Both the position numbers and the translations under genes were made by a program. Of a DNA stretch of 64,000 nucleotides, positions 1-14,360 are shown piece after piece; positions within the stretch are counted from its first letter, which is position 1, and the number at the start of each line of letters is the position of its first letter. Under the pieces are notes generated by a model. It was not told where the DNA came from and searched no databases. It was given only the letters and a program-made list of their open reading frames with translations. Origin of the DNA: Mycolicibacterium helvum (GTDB taxonomy: Bacteria; Actinomycetota; Actinomycetes; Mycobacteriales; Mycobacteriaceae); assembly GCF_010731895.1 (NCBI RefSeq), contig NZ_AP022596.1, positions 5,952,001-6,016,000 on the forward strand, in the 5' to 3' direction.

Positions 1-87
1 GCGGGGGTGAGCGCCGGCGAACACGTCGTCGCCGATCGGGGTGAGATCCAGAATGGCCAGCAGGTCGTCGAGGTCTGACGTGGCCAA
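1..87 (-). CDS. tesB: Acyl-CoA thioesterase II (TesB), N-terminal fragment
   Basis: Only the first 29 codons are inside the window, and the gene runs off the left edge. The visible N-terminus (MATSDLDDLLAILDL, then GDDVFAGAHPR) matches the start of mycobacterial TesB-type thioesterases, which hydrolyse acyl-CoA to free acid and CoA. The start is TTG at 85-87 with a GGGAG ribosome site just upstream. That site touches the pyk stop 10 bases away, so the two genes are probably co-transcribed and coupled. The pyk-tesB order equals Rv1617-Rv1618 in M. tuberculosis. The assignment rests on the short N-terminus plus synteny. Confidence 0.75.
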   Translation of the reverse strand, partial: MATSDLDDLLAILDLTPIGDDVFAGAHPR

Positions 88-97
88 AAGTCTCTCC

Positions 98-1516
98 CTA
101 GTGGTCGTCCTCCCCGATCCGGTGCACGTGGATCAGATTGGTCGAGCCTACTGTGCCCGGAGGGGCGCCTGCGACGATGACCACCAGGTCGCCCCGCTTG
201 TAGCGGCCGAGCTCGAGCAGGGACTGGTCGACCTGCCTGATCATGTCGTCCGTGGCCTTCATATGCGGAACGATGAACGTCTCGGTGCCCCAGGTCAGCG
301 CCAGCTGGCTGCGCACCTCGGGCAGCGCGGTGAACGCCAACAGCGGCAGCGGGGTGTGAAGGCGCGCAAGCCTTTTCACCGTATCCCCGGATTGGGTGAA
401 TGCGACGAGTGCCTTAGCGTCCAGCCGCTCCCCGATATCGCGGGCGGCATACGAAATCACCCCACGCTTGGTGCGGGGCACGTGGGTCAGCGGCGGGGCA
501 GCGGTCGAGTTCTCCTCGACCGCCCGGATGATCCGCGCCATGGTCCGCACGGCTTCCAGCGGGAACTTGCCGACCGAGGTCTCCCCGGAGAGCATCACCG
601 CGTCCGCGCCGTCGAGCACGGCGTTGGCGACGTCGGACGCCTCGGCACGGGTGGGCCGGGAGTTCTCGATCATCGACTCGAGCATCTGGGTGGCCACGAT
701 CACCGGCTTTGCGTTCTCGCGCGCCATCTGGATTGCCCGCTTCTGGACCAGCGGGACCTCCTCGAGCGGCAGCTCGACGCCGAGATCGCCGCGCGCGACC
801 ATCACCGCATCGAAGGCCAGCACGATCGCTTCGAGGTTGTCGATCGCCTCGGGCTTCTCCAGCTTCGCGATCACCGGAACTCGGCGGCCGACCCGGTCCA
901 TCACCTCATGCACCAGTTCGGCGTCCGCCGGTGAGCGGACGAAGGACAATGCCACCAGATCAACGCCCAGACGCAGCGCAAACTCCAGGTCCTCGATGTC
1001 CTTCTCCGACAGCGCAGGCACCGACACGTTCATACCGGGCATCGACAGGCCCTTGTTGTTGCTGACCGGGCCGCCCTCGGTGACGGTGCACACGACGTCA
1101 CTGCCGTCGATGTGTTCGACGACCAGCGCCACCTTGCCGTCGTCGATGAGCAGCCGATCACCGGGCGCAGCGTCCGCGGCCAGCTGTTTGTAGGTGGTCG
1201 ACACCCGGTCGTGGCTGCCCTCACAGTCCTCGACGGTGATCCGCACGGTCTCGCCATTGGCCCAATAGGTCGGGCCCTGCGCGAACCTTCCCAGACGAAT
1301 CTTGGGTCCCTGCAGGTCAGCGAGGATACCGACGGCGCGACCGCTGGAGTCCGAAGCCGCGCGAACTCGCTTGTACGCCGCCTCGTGATCGGGATAATCG
1401 CCGTGGCTGAAGTTCAGGCGCGCGACATCCATGCCGGCGTCGACGAGGGCATGGACCGATTCGTCGGTGCTGGTGGCTGGGCCGAGGGTACAGACGATCT
1501 TTCCGCGTCTAGTCAC
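98..1516 (-). CDS. pyk: Pyruvate kinase
   Basis: Catalyses the last step of glycolysis, phosphoenolpyruvate + ADP to pyruvate + ATP, in the cytosol. The 472-residue length is typical of bacterial enzymes. The start MTRRGKIVCTLGPAT is the usual N-terminal beta strand. The pyruvate kinase signature IAKLEKPEAIDN lies at about 216-227 and supplies the metal/substrate site. ARGDLGVELP (241-250) and the ATQMLESMI-NSRPTRAE stretch (275-292) are the conserved barrel motifs, and MLSGETSVGKFP follows at about 308-319. The start is GTG. It is followed in transcription by tesB, and it lies 68 bases downstream of gltD on the same strand. Confidence 0.97.
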   Translation of the reverse strand: MTRRGKIVCTLGPATSTDESVHALVDAGMDVARLNFSHGDYPDHEAAYKRVRAASDSSGRAVGILADLQGPKIRLGRFAQGPTYWANGETVRITVEDCEGSHDRVSTTYKQLAADAAPGDRLLIDDGKVALVVEHIDGSDVVCTVTEGGPVSNNKGLSMPGMNVSVPALSEKDIEDLEFALRLGVDLVALSFVRSPADAELVHEVMDRVGRRVPVIAKLEKPEAIDNLEAIVLAFDAVMVARGDLGVELPLEEVPLVQKRAIQMARENAKPVIVATQMLESMIENSRPTRAEASDVANAVLDGADAVMLSGETSVGKFPLEAVRTMARIIRAVEENSTAAPPLTHVPRTKRGVISYAARDIGERLDAKALVAFTQSGDTVKRLARLHTPLPLLAFTALPEVRSQLALTWGTETFIVPHMKATDDMIRQVDQSLLELGRYKRGDLVVIVAGAPPGTVGSTNLIHVHRIGEDDH

Positions 1517-1584
1517 AGCGACTCAGCATAGTCGCCGTTCACGGGCATCTCGACCGATACAGATCGCAGTGCGATGGTGTTCAC

Positions 1585-3076
1585 TCAGCCGACAGCCAAC
1601 GGCAATTGGTGCGGCCGTACCGGCTCCGGGAGATCAGACTCCCCCATGAGATAGGCGTCCACCGCATGGGCGGCGGCGCGCCCCTCGGCGATTGCCCACA
1701 CGACCAGCGATGCGCCGCGGTGGGCGTCACCGCAGACGAACACACCGGGCGCGTCGGTCTGCCAGTCCGAGCCGCAGCTGATGGCCCCGCGCGGGCTGAG
1801 CGCGATACCCAGATCGTCGAGCAACGTCATGTGTTCGACACCTTCGAACCCGATGGCCAACAGTGCGAGATCGCAAGGGATTTCTAGTGATTCACCAACC
1901 GGAGTGATGACCCGGCGGCCGTCGACCCGTTCGACCTTCACCTCGGCGATCTGCATGGCGCGCAGATTACCGTCGTCGTCGCCCACAAAGCGCTGCACGG
2001 CCACCTGGTAGCGGACGGTGCCGCCCTCCGCGTGCGCAGGTGAGCTGCGCAGCACCAATGGCCAGGTGGGCCATGGCGAAAGCTCGTCGTCGCGGACCTC
2101 CGGGGGTTGCGGGTTGTAGTCCAGCTGGGTCACCGACGCCGCCCCCTGGCGGTGCGCGGTACCCAGGCAGTCGGCGCCGGTATCACCGCCACCGATGATC
2201 ACCACATGCTTGTCCTTGGCCGAGATCTCAGACGGTCCGTCGCCCTCACACTCCCGGTTGGCCGGGACCAGGTGCTCCATCGCCAGGTGAACACCATTGA
2301 GGTGCCGCCCTTCAACCTCGTTGTCGCGACCGCGGAGCGCACCCACCGCCAGCACGACCGCGTCGAACCGGTTGCGCAACTCCTCGACCGAGAGATCGAT
2401 ACCAACCTCGCACTCGGTGACGAAACGTGTTCCCTCGGCGCGCATCTGGGACAGTCGCTGGTTGAGCGTAGCCTTCTCCAGCTTGTATTCGGGGATTCCG
2501 TAGCGCAGCAGACCGCCGAGCCGGTCGTCACGCTCGTACACGGTGACGTGATGCCCGGCGCGGGTGAGCTGCTGTGCGGCAGCCAATCCCGCCGGCCCCG
2601 AGCCAACCACGGCTACGCTTTTGCCGGTGCCGATCGCGGCCGGCTGCGCCTCGATGATGCCGAGGCGCCAAGCCTGGTCGACGATGGTGTTCTCGATCCG
2701 CTTGATCGTCACACTGCCGCCGGTTTGTTCCTCGGAGATGGACAGCACGCAGGCCGCCTCGCAGGGTGCGGGGCATAGCCGGCCGGTGAATTCCGGGAAG
2801 TTGTTGGTGGCGTGCAGGCGTTCACTGGCGGCATCCCAGCGTCCCCGGCGCACCAGATCATTCCATTCCGGGATCAGGTTGCCCAGCGGGCAGCCAGCGG
2901 TTCCGGAGTGGCAGAACGGGATTCCGCAATCCATACACCGACGGGCCTGCTGAGATACCTCGCCGGCGCGGTCCTTGGGATCTTGGCGCTCGTACACCTC
3001 GCGCCAGTCGCCGACCCGCTCGTCGACGGTCCGCTTGGCCGCCTCGATCTTGGGAACCTTCAGAAATCCGGTGGGG

Positions 3077-3084
<8 letters not shown>
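1585..3084 (-). CDS. gltD: Glutamate synthase (NADPH) small subunit
   Basis: Beta subunit of glutamate synthase. It takes electrons from NADPH via FAD and passes them through [4Fe-4S] clusters to GltB, which makes glutamate from glutamine and 2-oxoglutarate. The 499 residues include N-terminal cysteine clusters (Cys50, 53, 58, 65 and Cys104, 108, 112), the FAD fold [10 protein letters not shown] (161-170) and a second dinucleotide fold GGGDTG. The chosen GTG start at 3084 gives [11 protein letters not shown], the family N-terminus, with GGAGG nine bases upstream. It overlaps the gltB stop by 8 bases, so translation is probably coupled. A longer frame exists upstream but runs through gltB coding sequence. 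Confidence 0.96.
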
Positions 3085-7642
<4,558 letters not shown>

Positions 7643-7814
7643 TCCAGGCTCCTCCGCGGTCGGTCATGCGGCGGGAAAGCTGGTGTGCGCGCGACGCGCT
7701 GGCATTGTGGCCTTGCCGCAGTCTGACATGTGTTGTCTGGGACTGCGCCGGCCCGAGGATTCGGCGCGAAGTTGCGTCGCACCGATTTCCGAGTGTATCA
7801 GCGAGGGCGGGTCA
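7643..7814. promoter_or_regulatory. Upstream region of gltBD
   Basis: 172 non-coding bases between the end of the DUF2752 gene and the gltB start. It must hold any independent gltBD promoter. I see the gltB ribosome site close to the ATG but no convincing -10/-35 pair and no clean GlnR-type box. Confidence 0.4.
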
Positions 7815-8222
7815 CTACTGACTGATTAATGTGGGGACCAGCGGGAAGCCCGGCAGGTTGCGGACCACCGTCCAGATCACCGCCGAGACCACCATCACAG
7901 CGACCGCGGGCGGCGGAAAGGCGCGCTCACCTCGCCTGATCCGCCACGCCACCCAGATGGCCAGCAGCGGCAGCCCCACCAGCGCGAAGACGTTGTCGAC
8001 GACGGCGGCGCCCAGGTCACCGTGCAGCAGGTCATGAGTCATTCGAAGTCCGCCGCAGAACGGGCAGTTCCAGCCGGTGAGCAGCCGGAACGGGCAGGGT
8101 GGAAAAAGTGTGCCCGGCCGGTGCGGGTCGACCGTCCCGACGTAGGCCAGGGCGCCGATGGCGAGGGCGCCCGTACCGATCGAAAGGGCACCCGTCCTAA
8201 TCGAAAGAGCGCTACGTGCCAT
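7815..8222 (-). CDS. DUF2752 membrane protein (Rv1616-like)
   Basis: 135-residue protein of unknown function with two to three predicted membrane helices. The DUF2752 signature is intact: CPFRLLTGWNCPFCGGLRMTH split around residues 43-63, followed by LLHGD. The cysteine pair CPFC looks able to bind metal or undergo redox chemistry, which is inference. The N-terminus carries a degenerate heptapeptide repeat (ALSIRTG-ALSIGTG-ALAIG). The ATG overlaps the stop of the TM2-domain gene by 11 bases, so the two are coupled. In M. tuberculosis Rv1616 occupies the same place between the lgt end of the trp operon and pykA. Confidence 0.85.
   Translation of the reverse strand: MARSALSIRTGALSIGTGALAIGALAYVGTVDPHRPGTLFPPCPFRLLTGWNCPFCGGLRMTHDLLHGDLGAAVVDNVFALVGLPLLAIWVAWRIRRGERAFPPPAVAVMVVSAVIWTVVRNLPGFPLVPTLISQ
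8154..8210 (-). repeat. Degenerate 21-base tandem repeat inside the DUF2752 gene
   Basis: Two full 21-base units and a partial third encode the heptads ALSIRTG, ALSIGTG and ALAIG at the start of the first hydrophobic segment. Confidence 0.6.
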
Positions 8223-8601
8223 CGCGCAGGGGCCGCCCCTGCGGGTCGCGCACCTTGTCGGTGAGGATCAGGACGGCGTCGACGATGCCCCAGACGACAG
8301 CACCGATCCCGCAGGTAAGGAGTCCGACGACCAGCTGAATGACACCTAGTTTGGTATCGCCGAGGTAGATGCGACCGATGCCGACGATGCCCAACAATCC
8401 GATCAGCTGCAGAAGCCCAGCGATGACCTTGGACTTGTCCGACAACGGTTCACCCGTGATGGGATGCCGGCCGAACGGCGCGGCAGGGTCGTAGCCTCCC
8501 GGGGCCGGATACTGCGGCGGCATCGGGTAACTCGGCGGAGGCGGGTATTGGCCGGGTGGCGGCGGTGCGCCATCGGTGCCTCCGAACTGCGGCTCGGTCA
8601 T
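8212..8601 (-). CDS. TM2-domain protein (Rv1615-like)
   Basis: 129 residues. A proline/tyrosine/glycine-rich cytoplasmic N-terminus (about residues 8-42, PPPPGQYPPPPSYP type) is followed by HPITGEPLSDKSK and a TM2 module. The module is two membrane helices around GLLQLIGLLGIVGIGRIYLG and VVGLLTCGIGAVVWGIVDAV. TM2 proteins have no firm biochemical role. Start MTEPQFGG is preferred; an ATG four codons upstream is also possible. It is transcribed after the DUF222 gene and overlaps the DUF2752 gene, suggesting joint membrane function. Confidence 0.8.
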   Translation of the reverse strand: MTEPQFGGTDGAPPPPGQYPPPPSYPMPPQYPAPGGYDPAAPFGRHPITGEPLSDKSKVIAGLLQLIGLLGIVGIGRIYLGDTKLGVIQLVVGLLTCGIGAVVWGIVDAVLILTDKVRDPQGRPLRDGT

Positions 8602-8631
8602 GCCAGACAGCATGCCAGAGTGCGGCCGAAC

Positions 8632-10077
8632 CTAGAAGGGCGGCGCGTCGTCACGGCCAGGCGGGGCCGGGCCGGCCACTGCGCGGGCCGCCGGAGTGCG
8701 GTCCCTCCGGTTGCTGGCTCGTTCGGCGGCGATCTGGTGGGCGCGGTTCTGCCGTCGGGTGGTCGGGCGCTTGGGCATCATCGCCGAGCGGTTGCCGCAG
8801 CGGTGCACCGTGGGTGGCGGGGTGGACGGTGGGCCCGTGGGTGTCATGAGTGCGGGAAACAGCAAGACACTGCCCGGGGTGGTGACGTAGGTGTCGCCGT
8901 CGGGAAGTGTCCAGATCACCGTGCCGTCGGCGAGCTGCTTGTCTTTCCAGCCCCAGAAGGTCTTCAGGATGTGGTGTTCGCGGCACAGGCATTTGAGGTT
9001 GGCGGCGTGCGTCGCGCCGAAGGGCCACGGAACGGTGTGGTCGATATCGCAGCCGGTGGCGGGCTTGTCGCAGCCAGGAGCCCGGCACGTGAGGTCGCGG
9101 GCCCGCACGAAATCGGCAAGCGCGCGGGAGGGGTGGTAGCCGGGGACCGGCGGCACGTCGACGGGAACGATCAGCGGACGCTGACGAGCCGTCGTCCTGA
9201 GTTCGGCCAGCAGTTCCGGTGAGATCAAGTCCCCGGTGTCGAGCAGATGGGCCGGCTTGTTGGCGGCGCCCTCGAGCGTCGCCTGATCGGCAACGACATG
9301 GATGACAACTGAGCCTGTCGGGGTTTCAGCTGCCGCACAATCAGATTGGCCGCAGCGACAGACAAGTCGATCAACACCGGTACCCAACATTCCCAGCGCA
9401 TCGGAGCGACGCTGCCCCACCGTTCGGGGATCGTCCTGGCACACGGACTTCGCCATCACATTGAGCCGCTTCTCGAGCGCCGCGCCGTCGGTGATCGTGA
9501 GCCGCGCCGTCAACTCCACATAACCGTCGGTGGACTCCCAGAATTCGACGTCACGATCACTACCGCGATCCTGAATCCGCCGCACCGCGTCGGGATCCCG
9601 TCGAATGACGATGTCGTCGATCTCGGTGGCCAGCTTGCGGCGAGTCATCGACGGCCAGCGGGCCACGACAGCCGCCAACTCCGCATCGACCTCAGCCATG
9701 GCCTCGGAATCGGTGATCAGATGCGTGCGGTAGACGACCGTCTTGAACAACCGGCAGTCGATATCGCCCGCCTCGAACACTGCCGAGACTGCCGGCAGCC
9801 GCAGCATGGCCAGCGCGTAATTCATGTAGCTGTTGGCCATGCCCATGCTGAGTCGCAGCGCCGCGGCAACTTCAGCACCCACAGCCGCCCAGGTATCGAC
9901 CGCCCAGTCCTCGCGCTCACCCCACTCACGGCGACGCCGCTCGAAAATATCGGCAATCACCCGCAACCGTTCTGCGGCGGCCTGATTCTCCAGCCGCGAC
10001 ACATTGACCAGCCGCTCGAACAAGCCGGCAGCCGCGCTCGACGGCTCCGCGCACTCAACCGGCCATGCATCGAACAT
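8632..10077 (-). CDS. DUF222 / HNH endonuclease (13E12-family) protein
   Basis: 481 residues. The N-terminal two thirds form the helical DUF222 domain typical of the mycobacterial 13E12 repeat family. A C-terminal HNH nuclease fold follows: zinc-type cysteines Cys331 and Cys336, the DIDHTVPW core (344-351), Asn360, then CLCREHH (363-369). The tail to 481 is basic and proline-rich. These proteins are multi-copy in mycobacteria and associated with genome plasticity, but no target is known. The gene sits between lgt and the TM2/DUF2752 pair, which are contiguous with lgt in M. tuberculosis, so it looks inserted. The start ATG is 7 bases after a CATAAT -10, suggesting a leaderless mRNA. Confidence 0.88.
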   Translation of the reverse strand: MFDAWPVECAEPSSAAAGLFERLVNVSRLENQAAAERLRVIADIFERRRREWGEREDWAVDTWAAVGAEVAAALRLSMGMANSYMNYALAMLRLPAVSAVFEAGDIDCRLFKTVVYRTHLITDSEAMAEVDAELAAVVARWPSMTRRKLATEIDDIVIRRDPDAVRRIQDRGSDRDVEFWESTDGYVELTARLTITDGAALEKRLNVMAKSVCQDDPRTVGQRRSDALGMLGTGVDRLVCRCGQSDCAAAETPTGSVVIHVVADQATLEGAANKPAHLLDTGDLISPELLAELRTTARQRPLIVPVDVPPVPGYHPSRALADFVRARDLTCRAPGCDKPATGCDIDHTVPWPFGATHAANLKCLCREHHILKTFWGWKDKQLADGTVIWTLPDGDTYVTTPGSVLLFPALMTPTGPPSTPPPTVHRCGNRSAMMPKRPTTRRQNRAHQIAAERASNRRDRTPAARAVAGPAPPGRDDAPPF

Positions 10078-10084
10078 GCATTCG

Positions 10085-10090
10085 ATTATG
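10085..10090 (-). promoter_or_regulatory. -10 element of the DUF222/HNH gene
   Basis: CATAAT on the minus strand is followed by exactly 7 bases to the ATG at 10077, with no ribosome site. This is the spacing expected for a leaderless transcript. Confidence 0.5.
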
Positions 10091-10243
10091 CCACACTGCC
10101 ACGACGTTTGCGCAGCTCTAGAGGGACTCCGAGAGCTACTCCGTCGACGTCAACGACATGCTGGAAGCTACCTTGCCAGCCTGGCACCGAATGCTGTCGT
10201 CTGTCGCGGGAGGTGAACTACCTGATTTGACGCGCAGGCAGAT

Positions 10244-11383
10244 TCAGTCGCGGTGGACTTCCACACCCCAGAGCACGCGGCGGACGACCGCGCGGAATTC
10301 GCGGCGCTGCGCTGGCTCTGCCGCTGCGGCGGGCTCAGGTTCCGGCGCGGGCTCGGGTTCGGGCTTCTCGACATCGCCAACGGCGGCAGCATCTTCGGAG
10401 TCATGCTCAGCGGCCACATTCACCGCAGCGGCAATACCGCCACCGGTGGCGACGGCCACCAGATCCTCGGCCATCTTCTCGGCAGGCGATTCCTCATCGG
10501 GCCCTTCCGCGGCCTGCTTGCCACCCAGCGTGGCGGGATCTTCGCGGCCCTTGGGCGCCAGCAGGATGTACACGACCGCGCCGATGAACACGAACACCGA
10601 CGTGAACGAGTTCACCCGAATGCCCGCGATGTGGGTGGCGGTGTCATCGCGCAACAACTCCACCCAGAACCGGCCGATGCAGTACGCCGCCACATACGCC
10701 GCGAACAGACGGCCGTGACCGATCTTGAACCGCCGGTCGACGTAGATCAGGAACAAGAACACCGCGAGGTTCCACAACAGCTCGTAGAGGAACGTCGGCT
10801 GCACCACCGCGGCGACCTGCCCCGTCGACACCCCGTCGAGGGAATGCACGTCGACCATTCCGGACGAGTCGCGCCGGTAGAAGATCTCCATCCCCCACGG
10901 CACGGTCGTCTCACGGCCGTACAACTCTTGGTTGAAGTAGTTGCCGAGCCGGCCGATCGCCTGCGCCAGAATGATGCCCGGCGCAATGGCATCACCGAAC
11001 GCCGGCAGTGGAATCCCCCTGCGCCGACAGGCAATCCAGGCACCGACACCGCCAAGGGCAACCGCGCCCCAGATACCGAGCCCGCCGTCCCAGATCCGCA
11101 GCGCCGCGCCGATACCGGCGCCACCCTCGGCGAAATACGTGCGCCAGTCGGTCATCAGGTGGTAGAGCCGGCCACCGACCAGACCGAACGGTACCGCCCA
11201 CAATGCGATGTCGTAGATGACGCCCCGCTCGCCGCCGCGTGCCGCCCACCGGCGGTCACCGATCACCAGCGCGGCGATGATGCCCGCGATGATGCATAGC
11301 GCGTACGCCCGAATTGGAACCGGGCCCAAATGCCACACACCCTGCGGCGGACTCGGGAAATAAGCCAAGACGGTTGTCGTCAC
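10244..11383 (-). CDS. lgt: Prolipoprotein diacylglyceryl transferase
   Basis: Membrane enzyme that adds diacylglycerol to the lipobox cysteine of prolipoproteins. 379 residues with about seven helices. The catalytic/lipid-binding loop GRLGNYFNQELYGRET is at 144-159, preceded by the conserved H in GGRLYHLMTDW (71-80). HGRLFAAYVAAYCIGRFWVELLR is the last core motif. After about residue 290 there is an acidic Ala/Glu/Pro-rich tail (EPEPAPEPEP) as in other mycobacterial Lgt. The GTG start overlaps the trpA stop as GTGA, so translation is coupled to the trp operon, as with Rv1613-Rv1614. Confidence 0.97.
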   Translation of the reverse strand: MTTTVLAYFPSPPQGVWHLGPVPIRAYALCIIAGIIAALVIGDRRWAARGGERGVIYDIALWAVPFGLVGGRLYHLMTDWRTYFAEGGAGIGAALRIWDGGLGIWGAVALGGVGAWIACRRRGIPLPAFGDAIAPGIILAQAIGRLGNYFNQELYGRETTVPWGMEIFYRRDSSGMVDVHSLDGVSTGQVAAVVQPTFLYELLWNLAVFLFLIYVDRRFKIGHGRLFAAYVAAYCIGRFWVELLRDDTATHIAGIRVNSFTSVFVFIGAVVYILLAPKGREDPATLGGKQAAEGPDEESPAEKMAEDLVAVATGGGIAAAVNVAAEHDSEDAAAVGDVEKPEPEPAPEPEPAAAAEPAQRREFRAVVRRVLWGVEVHRD

Positions 11384-12192
11384 GAGGCAGGCACCTTCTG
11401 TCGCACACCCACAGCAAGCTCTTCGGTCAGCGTCCGCACCGCCGCCAACCCGTCGGTCAGGGCCGACACCAACGCCGAACCCACGATCACGCCGTCTGCG
11501 AACGCCGCGATCTCGGCGGCCTGCTCACGCGAGCGCACACCGAGCCCGACCCCCACCGGGATGTCCGAGATCTCCTTGACCCGCCCCACCAGTTCCGGCG
11601 CCGCACTGGACACCACGTCACGCGCACCGGTCACGCCCATGGTGGACGCCGCGTAGACGAAGCCCCGCGAGGCAGCCACGGTCTTGGCCAACCGCTCCGG
11701 GGTCGACGACGGCGCAACCAGGAAAATCCGATCCAAGTCGTGGGCCTCGGAGGCTGCCAGCCACTCATCGGCCTCGTCGGGAATCAGATCCGGGGTGACC
11801 ATGCCCAATCCCCCGGCCGCCGCGAGGTCACGCGACCAGGCATCAATTCCGTAGTGCAGCACAAGATTCCAGTACGTCATGACGACGGCATTGCCACCCG
11901 CTGCGCTGATCGCCTCCACTGCACGCAGGGTGTCGCGAACCCGAACGCCCCCCTGTAGCGCAACTTCGGTCGCGGTCGCGATCACCGGCCCGTCCATCCC
12001 GGGATCGGAATATGGCACGCCGACTTCGATGATGTCGCAACCGGATTCGACCAGCGCGACCATCGCGTCGATCGACACATCAACGGCGGGATAACCGGTC
12101 GGCAGATAGCCGATCAGAGCGGCCCTGCCCTCGTCGTGGCATGCCGAAAAAATGGAACCCAGCCGACCCGACTGGCTGTGCTGAACCGTCAT
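11380..12192 (-). CDS. trpA: Tryptophan synthase alpha subunit
   Basis: Cleaves indole-3-glycerol phosphate to indole and glyceraldehyde-3-phosphate inside the alpha2beta2 complex. 270 residues from [12 protein letters not shown]. Conserved features are [11 protein letters not shown] near the N-terminus, the catalytic glutamate in [12 protein letters not shown], Asp-containing [10 protein letters not shown], and the phosphate site [12 protein letters not shown]. The ATG overlaps the trpB stop (ATGA, 12189-12192), and the trpA stop overlaps the lgt start, giving a tightly coupled trpB-trpA-lgt run. Confidence 0.97.
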   Translation of the reverse strand: MTVQHSQSGRLGSIFSACHDEGRAALIGYLPTGYPAVDVSIDAMVALVESGCDIIEVGVPYSDPGMDGPVIATATEVALQGGVRVRDTLRAVEAISAAGGNAVVMTYWNLVLHYGIDAWSRDLAAAGGLGMVTPDLIPDEADEWLAASEAHDLDRIFLVAPSSTPERLAKTVAASRGFVYAASTMGVTGARDVVSSAAPELVGRVKEISDIPVGVGLGVRSREQAAEIAAFADGVIVGSALVSALTDGLAAVRTLTEELAVGVRQKVPAS

Positions 12193-13460
12193 GAGGCTCC
12201 CGGGCCGGAGTGGTCGAACAACCCGAACCACTTGGCCGCCGTCTCCACGTCTTTGTCACCGCGCCCGGACAGATTCACCAGGATGATCGCACCGGGCCCC
12301 AGCTCAGCCGCCAGCTTCGCAGCCCCGGCCACTGCGTGTGCCGATTCAATGGCCGGAATGATGCCCTCCAGCCGGCACAGCAGACCGAACGCGTCCATAG
12401 CCTCGGTATCGGTGATCGGCCGATACTCGGCGCGACCGAGATCCTTGAGGAAGGCGTGCTCGGGGCCGACACCCGGATAGTCCAGCCCGGCCGAGATCGA
12501 GTGCGACTCGATCGCTTGGCCGTCCTCGTCCTGCAAGAGATATGAGTACGAGCCCTGAAACGCCCCTGGCGATCCGCCGGTGAAAGTTGCTGCATGCCTG
12601 CCGGTTTCAACGCCGTCACCTGCCGCCTCGAAGCCGACCAAACGTACGGCGGGGTCGTCGATGAAGGGGTGGAAGATACCGATCGCATTGGACCCGCCAC
12701 CCACACAGGCGGCCACCGCGTCGGGCAGCCGGCCGGCCTGGGCCAGGATCTGCGCCCTGGCCTCGAGCCCGATGATGCGCTGGAAATCGCGGACCATAGT
12801 GGGGAACGGGTGTGGCCCGGCCGCGGTGCCGAAGCAGTAGTAGGTGCGGTCGGCGTTGGTGACCCAGTCACGGAAGGCGTCGTTGATGGCGTCCTTCAGG
12901 GTCTTGGACCCGGACTCCACCGACACCACCTCAGCACCCAGCAGCCGCATTCGCGCCACGTTCAGCGCCTGGCGCGCGGTGTCCACCGCACCCATGTAGA
13001 TCACGCATTCCAGACCGAGCAGCGCGCAGGCCGTCGCGGTCGCCACGCCGTGCTGACCGGCACCGGTCTCGGCGATCACCCGGGTCTTGCCCATCTGCTT
13101 GGCCAGCAGCGCCTGCCCCAGGACATTGTTGATCTTGTGCGATCCGGTGTGGTTGAGGTCTTCGCGTTTGAGGAACACCCGCGCCCCGCCAAGGTGCTCG
13201 CTGAGCCGGACCGCCTCGTAGAGCGGCGACGGGCGCCCGGCGTAGTGGGTCTGCAGATTGTCGAGCCGATCCAGGAATTCCTGGTCGGTGCGGGCCTTTT
13301 CGTAGGCGGCCGTCACCTCTTCGATGACGGCCATCAGCGCTTCGGGAACATACCGACCGCCGTACACGCCGAAGTGTCCGCGAGCGTCAGGTTCGTGCGC
13401 CGTCGGTTCGGCGACAGCCGCGCTCATGCGCGGCACGTTCGGGGTAGAGGTATCGGCCAC
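12189..13460 (-). CDS. trpB: Tryptophan synthase beta subunit
   Basis: PLP enzyme that condenses indole with serine. 423 residues from the GTG at 13460. The PLP lysine is Lys109 in [15 protein letters not shown], the glycine-rich phosphate loop is GGGSNAIG, and [12 protein letters not shown] is the conserved tunnel segment. A start at [11 protein letters not shown], 11 codons inside, is equally compatible with the family; neither start has a strong ribosome site. The gap to trpC is 3 bases. It forms the complex with TrpA from the next gene. Confidence 0.97.
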   Translation of the reverse strand: MADTSTPNVPRMSAAVAEPTAHEPDARGHFGVYGGRYVPEALMAVIEEVTAAYEKARTDQEFLDRLDNLQTHYAGRPSPLYEAVRLSEHLGGARVFLKREDLNHTGSHKINNVLGQALLAKQMGKTRVIAETGAGQHGVATATACALLGLECVIYMGAVDTARQALNVARMRLLGAEVVSVESGSKTLKDAINDAFRDWVTNADRTYYCFGTAAGPHPFPTMVRDFQRIIGLEARAQILAQAGRLPDAVAACVGGGSNAIGIFHPFIDDPAVRLVGFEAAGDGVETGRHAATFTGGSPGAFQGSYSYLLQDEDGQAIESHSISAGLDYPGVGPEHAFLKDLGRAEYRPITDTEAMDAFGLLCRLEGIIPAIESAHAVAGAAKLAAELGPGAIILVNLSGRGDKDVETAAKWFGLFDHSGPGAS

Positions 13461-13463
13461 GAC

Positions 13464-14282
13464 TCAGCGGGCGGGTTTCGGGCAGGAGGGGTGGGCCCCC
13501 GCGGTCACCAGGTCTGCGACGGCGCTGCGCGGATCTCCACTGGTCACCAGACCCTCGCCGACCAGCACGGCGTCCGCCCCGGCGCCGGCATAGGCCAGCA
13601 GGTCACCGGTACCGCGAACTCCCGATTCGGCGACCCGGATCGTGTCCGACGGCAGCCCCGGCGCGATCCGCGCGAAGCAGTCCCGGTCGACCTCCAGCGT
13701 CTTGAGGTTGCGAGCATTTACACCGATCACCTTGGCGCCGGCCTGCAGCGCCCGGTCGGCCTCCTCCTCGGTGTGAACCTCGACCAACGCAGTCATCCCC
13801 AGCGACTCGGTGCGCTCCAGCATCGACTCCAGGGCCGGTTGTTCGAGCGCCGCCACAATCAGCAGAAGCATGTCAGCGCCGTGCGCCCTTGCCTCGTGAA
13901 TCTGGTAGGGCCGAACAATAAAGTCCTTGCGTAGCACCGGAATTCGGACGGCGGCACGCACCGCGTCCAGATCGGCGAGCGAGCCGTGGAAGCGACGCTC
14001 CTCGGTCAGCACGCTGATCACTCTGGCCCCGCCACTCTCGTAGGCGCGGGCCAATTCGGCGGGATCGGCAATGTTGGCGAGTTGGCCCCGGGAAGGGCTG
14101 GCGCGCTTCACTTCGGCGATGACGGCGATGCCCGGCGCGCGCAGCGCGGCCAGCACGTTCAGCGGTGCCGGCGCCGCCTCCGCGGCCGCCTTGACCTCGG
14201 CCAAACTCACGATCGCCTCACGGGCGGCAACGTCTTCGCGGACTCCCTCGATGATGGAGTCGAGCACGGTTGCCGAACTCAT
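13464..14282 (-). CDS. trpC: Indole-3-glycerol phosphate synthase
   Basis: Ring-closing enzyme converting carboxyphenylaminodeoxyribulose phosphate to indole-3-glycerol phosphate. 272 residues from [13 protein letters not shown], with AAGGGA-like purines upstream. The active-site strand [13 protein letters not shown] (54-66) holds the catalytic lysine. VLRKDFIV and [11 protein letters not shown] are the next conserved barrel strands, and [13 protein letters not shown] and AESGV complete the site. It is monofunctional (not fused to TrpF). The separate isomerase activity is expected from PriA at 25802-26536. Confidence 0.97.
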   Translation of the reverse strand: MSSATVLDSIIEGVREDVAAREAIVSLAEVKAAAEAAPAPLNVLAALRAPGIAVIAEVKRASPSRGQLANIADPAELARAYESGGARVISVLTEERRFHGSLADLDAVRAAVRIPVLRKDFIVRPYQIHEARAHGADMLLLIVAALEQPALESMLERTESLGMTALVEVHTEEEADRALQAGAKVIGVNARNLKTLEVDRDCFARIAPGLPSDTIRVAESGVRGTGDLLAYAGAGADAVLVGEGLVTSGDPRSAVADLVTAGAHPSCPKPAR

Positions 14283-14360
14283 GCGAACTTCGATCCCTTC
14301 TAGGCCCTGACGATCTCGCTTGTGTCTTTGAAAGGGTAGTCGTAGTACGCCGCGCATTCG

